From Burkholderiales bacterium (GTDB taxonomy: Bacteria; Pseudomonadota; Gammaproteobacteria; Burkholderiales; Burkholderiaceae_C): a stretch of 9,557 nucleotides of DNA. A model generated the notes under the pieces. It was not told the origin of the DNA. It was given only the letters and a program-made list of their open reading frames with translations, and ran no database searches. The DNA is taken from the NCBI GenBank assembly GCA_947450745.1, contig CANFYD010000109.1:1-9557 (forward strand), given 5' to 3'. Positions 5,949 to 9,557 of the stretch are shown here, piece after piece. Positions within the stretch are counted from its first letter, which is position 1. Every line of letters starts with the position of its first letter. The position numbers and the translations under genes are program-made.

Positions 5949-6980
5949 CTAAATTTTCTTCATCAGCCAATCGCAGACCTGCTGCGGCATGCCGAATAGC
6001 TGACCGGGTGGGCGGCCTTGGGTAAAGCCGACATGGCCGCCATGCTCGGGCTGCCATAGCGTGACGAACTGGCTGCCGTCCTTTTGCTGCGGCAGGCTGG
6101 CGACGGGCACAAACGGGTCGTTGCGGGCATTCAGCAGCAGGGCCGGAATCTGGATGCGGCGCAGCTGCGGCTTGGCAGAGGCGCGGGCCCAATAGTCTTC
6201 GGTGTTGCGAAAGCCATGCAGCGGCGCGGTGAACAAATTGTCGAACTCATACAAGTCGCGCACCGCCCGCAGGCGCTCGCCATCGAACAGCCCCGGATGC
6301 TGCTTCAACTTGCGCAAGGCCTTGGGCACCATGGTGCGCAAAAACATGCGGGTATAGACGAGGCGGTTGAAGCCCTGGCCGATGGCGTGGCCGGACGCCG
6401 CCAAGTCCAGCGGCGAGCAGATGGCGCAGACGGCGCGCGCGGTGGCAGCGGCACTTTGGCCGTTTTCCTCCGCCCAGCGCAGCAAGGCGTTGCCGCCCAG
6501 TGAGACGCCGACGGCCAGCAGCGGGCCGTCGTGCGCGGCCTTCAACTGACTCAACATCCAGCCGATTTCTTCAAAGTCGCCGGAGTGATAGGCGCGCGGA
6601 GCGAGGTTCAGCTCGCCTGAGCAACCACGGAAATGCGGTATCGCAAAGGCCCAGCCGCGCGCCCGGGCCACATCGGCAAAGGCCTGGGCGTAATGGCTTT
6701 GCGAGCTGCCCTCAAGGCCGTGAAACAAGACCAGCAGCGGCTGGCGTTGTTGATGGCTGGCGGCAGCGGCTGGGGCTGTTGCAGCCGCCGGACGGGGGGC
6801 ATCCAGCCAGTCAACGTCGATGAAGTCACCGTCGGGCGTGCTCAGCCGTTGGCGTCGGAAGTTGAGAGCGGGCCCGTTGTGGCGGCGCGCGAACAGCGCC
6901 GGCCAGATGGTTTGGGCCTGGCCACCGGGCAACCAGCGCGGTGTGGCAAATGAGGGCGTGTGCAAGCGGGCGTCGTTCAA
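5949..6980 (-). CDS. yheT: YheT-family alpha/beta hydrolase
   Basis: A cytoplasmic alpha/beta hydrolase of 343 residues, the usual size for the YheT/UPF0017 family (related to eukaryotic ABHD1/ABHD3-type proteins); members are putative carboxylesterases or lipases with undefined physiological substrates. Seen in order: the family N-terminus FATPRWLPGGQAQTIWPALF, the oxyanion region LLVLFHGLEGSSQSHYA, the family-typical PHFRGCSGELN, the nucleophile elbow GVSLGGN (Ser160), the acid in LLLNARNDPFVP (Asp288) and the histidine in HGGHVGF (His316). All catalytic residues are present. The start appears to be TTG at 6980-6978, overlapping the upstream stop as TTGA; no ATG is available nearby in frame. 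An Ala-rich insertion (PRPAAATAPAAAA, about residues 62-74) lies before the first core strand. It sits between the SnoaL-like gene and the conserved hypothetical gene, almost certainly in one transcript. Confidence 0.9.
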   Translation of the reverse strand: MNDARLHTPSFATPRWLPGGQAQTIWPALFARRHNGPALNFRRQRLSTPDGDFIDVDWLDAPRPAAATAPAAAASHQQRQPLLVLFHGLEGSSQSHYAQAFADVARARGWAFAIPHFRGCSGELNLAPRAYHSGDFEEIGWMLSQLKAAHDGPLLAVGVSLGGNALLRWAEENGQSAAATARAVCAICSPLDLAASGHAIGQGFNRLVYTRMFLRTMVPKALRKLKQHPGLFDGERLRAVRDLYEFDNLFTAPLHGFRNTEDYWARASAKPQLRRIQIPALLLNARNDPFVPVASLPQQKDGSQFVTLWQPEHGGHVGFTQGRPPGQLFGMPQQVCDWLMKKI

Positions 6981-7435
6981 TGCAGCGTCGCCGGTTCTTC
7001 GACCACTTCCTGCATGTCATGCGCCGTGCCTGGGCTGGCATGGTGCACGACCAGCCGCCAACCCATCGCGGTTTTCAAATAGACATTGGTCGCGATCACC
7101 CAAGCGCTTTGCCGCCCCTGCGGGCCTTCCACATGGACGCGCTCCAGCACTTGATGAATGGCGGTGTCGCTGGTCTGGACGCGCCGCACGCGCTCCGGAG
7201 TGACCGCAATATTGGCCTGCGAAAAGACCGCTTCGAAGGTGGCCCGGATCGCCCCGACCCCGACCACGCGGGGCCCGCCCGGCAGCACGCAAGACACGTC
7301 ATCTTCATCCGACCAGACGGCCATCAAGCGCGCCAGATCGCCCTGCTGCAGCGCTTCGTAAAACTGCTGCTCGGTATCCTCGGGGGAGGCCAGCAGGGCG
7401 GCGATCTGGGCTTTGGGTCGGTGCATGGGCCACAT
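6977..7435 (-). CDS. SnoaL/NTF2-like fold protein
   Basis: A small protein (152 residues from this start) of the NTF2/SnoaL-like superfamily, which forms a cone-shaped alpha+beta barrel and includes ketosteroid isomerase-like enzymes as well as many uncharacterised proteins. Signature segments: DTEQQFYEALQQGDLARLMA followed by VWSDEDD at the start, PGGPRVVGVGAIRATFEAVF in the middle, and YLKTAMGWRLVVHHASPGTA near the end, with WRLVVHH the typical last strand. The start is uncertain. In-frame ATGs exist at 7435 and 7426, and a TTG at 7477 would lengthen the protein by 14 residues. None has a clear Shine-Dalgarno sequence. TACAAT overlaps the 7435 ATG and could be a -10 box for a near-leaderless message starting at 7426. 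The stop overlaps the YheT-type start by 4 bp, indicating coupling. The substrate is not deducible. Confidence 0.85.
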   Translation of the reverse strand: MWPMHRPKAQIAALLASPEDTEQQFYEALQQGDLARLMAVWSDEDDVSCVLPGGPRVVGVGAIRATFEAVFSQANIAVTPERVRRVQTSDTAIHQVLERVHVEGPQGRQSAWVIATNVYLKTAMGWRLVVHHASPGTAHDMQEVVEEPATLH

Positions 7436-7529
7436 TGTAAGAAGAGCGTCGAATATTTTGCAGGGGACTGCATCCAATGACCGTCGGGCTGCGTATCACT
7501 TGCCATACCCAACCCGAAGGAGTGACCCC

Positions 7530-8063
7530 ATGAAATTCTTGACACTTGCTTTGCTGCCGCTGGCCTTGGCCGCCTGTGCTTCAACCCCGCCGATGATGAC
7601 GATGGTGGACAACGCCAGCCTGCCCGAAGCGGTGCGCGTGCCGGCCGGTGCCCAACAGAAGATGTGGACGGCCGCTGCGGGCGAAATCACCTATGAGTGC
7701 CGCGAGAAGAAAGACATGGCCGGCCAGTTCGAATGGGGCTTTATCGGGCCGGTCGCCAGCTTGAAGAACAAGGCCGGTGCCGTGGTGGGCAAGTATTACG
7801 GCGGCCCCACCTGGGAAGCGACCGACGGCTCCAAGGTCACTGGCAAGCAACTGGCCGTGGCACCTGCAGGGGCCGGCAACATCCCCTTGCAGTTGGTGAA
7901 GACCGACCCGGCCATGGGCATGGGCTCGATGCAGGGCATCAGCCACATCCAGCGCTTGCAGACCCAGGGCGGCGTGGCCCCGGCAGCGGCTTGCGCAATG
8001 ACCAACAAGGGCGACCGCCGCCAAGTGGCCTACCAAGCCGATTACGTGTTTTACGGCATGTGA
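7530..8063 (+). CDS. DUF3455-type lipoprotein
   Basis: A predicted lipoprotein of 177 residues. Residues 1-15 are a short type II signal ending in a lipobox (LALAAC, Cys16) followed by ASTPP. The mature part matches the DUF3455 pattern as I know it: VPAGAQQKMWTAAAGEITYEC, then WGFIGPVASLKNKAGAVVGK, YYGGPTWEATDGSKVTGKQ, AGNIPLQLVK and a C-terminal YQADYVFYGM. The function of this family is unknown; the domain is widespread in secreted bacterial and fungal proteins. Two internal Cys residues (in TYECREK and AAACAMTN) could pair in the periplasm. The start at ATG 7530 has a very good ribosome site, AAGGAG (7517-7522), 7 bp away. The gene stands alone, divergent from the SnoaL-like unit and convergent with the zf-CHCC gene. 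Confidence 0.9.
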   Translation: MKFLTLALLPLALAACASTPPMMTMVDNASLPEAVRVPAGAQQKMWTAAAGEITYECREKKDMAGQFEWGFIGPVASLKNKAGAVVGKYYGGPTWEATDGSKVTGKQLAVAPAGAGNIPLQLVKTDPAMGMGSMQGISHIQRLQTQGGVAPAAACAMTNKGDRRQVAYQADYVFYGM

Positions 8064-8070
8064 TCAAACG

Positions 8071-8104
8071 GGGCAGGCCCGGGGCAGAGGCTCCGGTCCT
8101 GCCC
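8071..8104 (+). other. Weak hairpin after the DUF3455 gene
   Basis: GGGCAGG (8071-8077) can pair with CCTGCCC (8098-8104) across a 20-nt loop, starting 8 bp after the stop codon. No U-run follows, so it is at best a stabilising hairpin or a poor terminator. Confidence 0.3.
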
Positions 8105-8121
8105 GCCGTTGCTCAATCTGA

Positions 8122-8206
8122 GTAGGGCGGGTCGAGACTCGCGACAGCCTTCGAGGAGCAACACAGATGCCGCAGCCGGCCACACGCGGGTCTCGACCCG
8201 CCCTAC
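8122..8206. repeat. REPIN-like element: two inverted GTAG-headed REP sequences
   Basis: The left arm (8122-8142) begins GTAGGGCGGGTCGAGACTCG. The right arm (8186-8206) is its reverse complement over 21 bases with one difference (T8139 versus C). The arms are separated by 43 bp. Each arm is also a small hairpin on its own: GCGGGTC (8127-8133), a 2-nt loop, then GACTCGC (8136-8142). A GTAG head followed by a palindrome is the established layout of REP sequences moved by RAYT (Y1) transposases, and an inverted pair is a REPIN/BIME. It lies between convergent genes, the usual site for such elements, and may also serve as a transcript end. Confidence 0.8.
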
Positions 8207-8239
8207 GCTTGCTTGTCGGTCGGCTTGGCGCAGCCGCCA

Positions 8240-8443
8240 TCAATGGCTGTGCAGGTGCTCACCGGCCTTGAGTTTGTAGACGGTGCCGCAATACGGGCAC
8301 TTGCCTTGACCACCGTGGCTCAGGTCGATGAAGACCTTCGGGTGCGCGCTCCACAGCGCCATCTTCGGGTTCGGGCAGAACACCGTGCCGTTGTCCTGCA
8401 CGTCCTTGGCGGTCACTTCGACCACTGATTTTGCGTCGCTCAT
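8240..8443 (-). CDS. Zinc-finger (zf-CHCC) domain protein
   Basis: A small zinc-binding protein of 67 residues of the zf-CHCC type, the bacterial relative of the zinc-binding part of mitochondrial complex I subunit NDUFS6. The four expected ligands are present in order: Cys23 (TVFCPNP), His34 (SAHPKVF), Cys49 and Cys52 (GKCPYCGTVYKL). The protein ends in a short His-rich tail (GEHLHSH). It is preceded by ilvE with a 12-bp gap, and its ribosome site GGAAGGA overlaps the end of ilvE, so the two are probably co-transcribed. The start at ATG 8443 follows that site by 5 bp. A second ATG at 8448-8446 would give only the dipeptide ORF ATG-AAA-TGA, whose stop overlaps the true start. In betaproteobacteria I know this gene as a frequent follower of ilvE, but the functional link is not established. 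Confidence 0.92.
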   Translation of the reverse strand: MSDAKSVVEVTAKDVQDNGTVFCPNPKMALWSAHPKVFIDLSHGGQGKCPYCGTVYKLKAGEHLHSH

Positions 8444-8455
8444 TTCATTCCTTCC

Positions 8456-9379
8456 TCAGACCAGCGTCAGCCAATGGGCGTATTTCGGGTTGCGGCCGTT
8501 GACGATGTCAAAGAACGCGGCTTGGATCTTCTCGGTGATCGGGCCGCGTGAGCCCGTGCCGAGTTCGATGCGGTCCAGCTCGCGAATCGGCGTCACTTCG
8601 GCGGCGGTGCCAGTGAAGAAGGCTTCGTCGCTGATGTAGACCTCGTCGCGGGTGATGCGCTTTTCCACCAGCTTCAGGCCCAGGTCCTCGCAGATGTGGA
8701 GGATGGTGTTGCGGGTGATGCCGTTCAGCGCACCGGCCGACAAGTCCGGCGTGTAGACCACACCGTTCTTGACCACAAAGATGTTCTCGCCCGCACCTTC
8801 GGACACAAAGCCCGAGACATCGAGCAGCAGCGCTTCGTCGTAGCCTTCCTCGGTCACTTCCATATTGGCCAGGATCGAGTTGGTGTAGTTGCTGACCGCC
8901 TTGGCCTGCGTCATCGTCACGTTGACGTGGTGGCGGGTGTAGCTGCTGGTCTTGACGCGGATACCGCGCTGCATGCCTTCCTCGCCCAGATAAGCGCCCC
9001 AGGGCCAGGCGGCCACCATCATGTGGATGGTGTTGCCCTTGGGCGAGACGCCGAGCTTTTCCGAGCCGATCCAGACCAGCGGGCGCAAATAGCAGCTTTC
9101 CAGTTGGTTCTCGCGCACCACTTGGCGTTGTGCGGCCTCAACCTGCTCCGGTGTGAACGGAATCTTCATGCGCAGGATCTTGGCGCTGTCGAACAGGCGC
9201 CGCGTGTGCTCTTGCAGGCGGAAGATCGCCGTGCCCTTGTCCGTCTTGTAGGCGCGCACGCCCTCGAACGCGCCGCAACCATAGTGCAGCGTGTGGCTCA
9301 AGACGTGGATCTTGGCATCGCGCCACTCCACCAATTGGCCATCCATCCAGATCTTGCCGTCGCGGTCGTCCAATGACAT
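8456..9379 (-). CDS. ilvE: Branched-chain-amino-acid aminotransferase
   Basis: A PLP-dependent fold-type IV aminotransferase of 307 residues, the usual IlvE length. It transfers amino groups between glutamate and the 2-oxo acids of leucine, isoleucine and valine, the last step of their synthesis, in the cytoplasm. Visible features: the N-terminal GKIWMDGQLVEWRDAKIHVL and LHYGCGAFEGVRAY, the region LRPLVWIGSEKLGV, the catalytic Schiff-base lysine Lys160 in MTQAKAVSNYTNSILA, the cofactor-binding EGAGENIFVV, the phosphate-contact segment LNGITRNTIL (about 218-227) and FFTGTAAEVTPI (about 255-265). The start at ATG 9379 has GAGGA (complement of 9386-9390) 6 bp upstream. It is the first gene of a pair with the zf-CHCC gene. 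Its upstream region is short and AT-rich, then gives way to the palindromic element at 9430-9530, which may affect its promoter. Confidence 0.97.
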   Translation of the reverse strand: MSLDDRDGKIWMDGQLVEWRDAKIHVLSHTLHYGCGAFEGVRAYKTDKGTAIFRLQEHTRRLFDSAKILRMKIPFTPEQVEAAQRQVVRENQLESCYLRPLVWIGSEKLGVSPKGNTIHMMVAAWPWGAYLGEEGMQRGIRVKTSSYTRHHVNVTMTQAKAVSNYTNSILANMEVTEEGYDEALLLDVSGFVSEGAGENIFVVKNGVVYTPDLSAGALNGITRNTILHICEDLGLKLVEKRITRDEVYISDEAFFTGTAAEVTPIRELDRIELGTGSRGPITEKIQAAFFDIVNGRNPKYAHWLTLV

Positions 9380-9429
9380 GTGAAATCCTCAGCTTTCAGT
9401 CGAAATGATGTGATGTGTAATTTTCAAAT

Positions 9430-9530
9430 AGGACTTACGCAAAATTGTTCCAGCTAGGCACGACGCCGCAGACAGTACGCCTGTATGGCAAGGCGGAGCA
9501 ACGACGCTGGGGCGGTTTCGCGTAAGTCCT
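9430..9530. mobile_element. MITE-like palindromic element with terminal inverted repeats
   Basis: AGGACTTACGC (9430-9440) is matched by GCGTAAGTCCT (9520-9530). The inverted repeat extends to 25 bases per arm (9430-9454 and 9506-9530) with 20 identities. Four of the five differences would be G-U pairs in plus-strand RNA and the fifth is A-C. Nested shorter pairs (CGCC 9464-9467 with GGCG 9492-9495, and ACAG 9472-9475 with CTGT 9481-9484) continue the fold inward. TTTCAAA occurs on both sides (9422-9428 and 9530-9536) and could be a target duplication, although two extra bases (TA) separate the left copy from the inverted repeat. No transposase is encoded. It starts 50 bp upstream of ilvE. Confidence 0.65.
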
Positions 9531-9557
9531 TTCAAAGCGCTTGGTCTTCTGGGCGCA

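Noticed and set aside
7459..7472. Small hairpin TGCAG-GGGA-CTGCA in the divergent gap before the DUF3455 gene
   Set aside because: A 5-bp inverted repeat is expected by chance in this much GC-rich sequence, and nothing else supports a function.
8071..8104. Rho-independent terminator of the DUF3455 gene
   Set aside because: The stem is 7 bp with a 20-nt loop and no U-run follows, so it was listed only as a weak hairpin.
8122..8206. CRISPR-like repeats
   Set aside because: There are only two copies, they are inverted rather than direct, and no further spacers or cas genes are seen.
8221..8236. Hairpin CGGCT/AGCCG after the zf-CHCC gene as a terminator
   Set aside because: The stem is only 5 bp and there is no T-run on the minus strand.

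Overview
The window is GC-rich, densely packed bacterial chromosome. It most resembles a betaproteobacterium of the order Burkholderiales, in the Rubrivivax/Leptothrix/Roseateles-like part of that group. The reasons are a Bug/TctC-type solute-binding protein beside a LysR regulator, a membrane-anchored cytochrome c5, a PEP-CTERM protein (which implies an exosortase elsewhere in the genome), a DUF3455-type lipoprotein, and an ilvE gene followed by a small zf-CHCC gene. The taxonomic placement is inferred from protein style; no rRNA is present.

Layout. Positions 1-878 (minus) hold the start and most of a Bug/TctC periplasmic binding protein, cut by the window edge. It overlaps by 4 bp the end of a LysR-family regulator gene (875-1806, minus) that is broken by an 11-bp tandem duplication. 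Divergent from this is a two-gene unit (1955-4629, plus): an exported SGNH-like hydrolase with a PEP-CTERM tail, and an alpha/beta-hydrolase lipoprotein joined to it by a TGATG stop/start overlap. Next is a monocistronic cytochrome c5 (4748-5299, plus) with a TATAAT box upstream and a strong hairpin terminator downstream. That terminator is shared with a convergent three-gene unit read on the minus strand (7435 down to 5366): a SnoaL/NTF2-like protein, a YheT-type alpha/beta hydrolase and a conserved protein of unknown function. A DUF3455-type lipoprotein (7530-8063, plus) is divergent from it. The right end holds ilvE followed by a zf-CHCC zinc-binding protein (9379 down to 8240, minus).

The non-coding sequence contains two mobile-type palindromic repeats. 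One is a REPIN-like pair of inverted GTAG-headed REP sequences at 8122-8206. The other is a roughly 101-bp terminal-inverted-repeat element at 9430-9530, immediately upstream of ilvE and flanked by matching TTTCAAA heptamers.

No RNA genes, CRISPR arrays, prophage or insertion-sequence transposases were seen. No gene-free stretch exceeds 300 bases. I did not find a clearly new multi-gene system. The points most worth a second look are the slippage-type disruption of the LysR gene, the two palindromic repeats, and the coupled pair of exported hydrolases.
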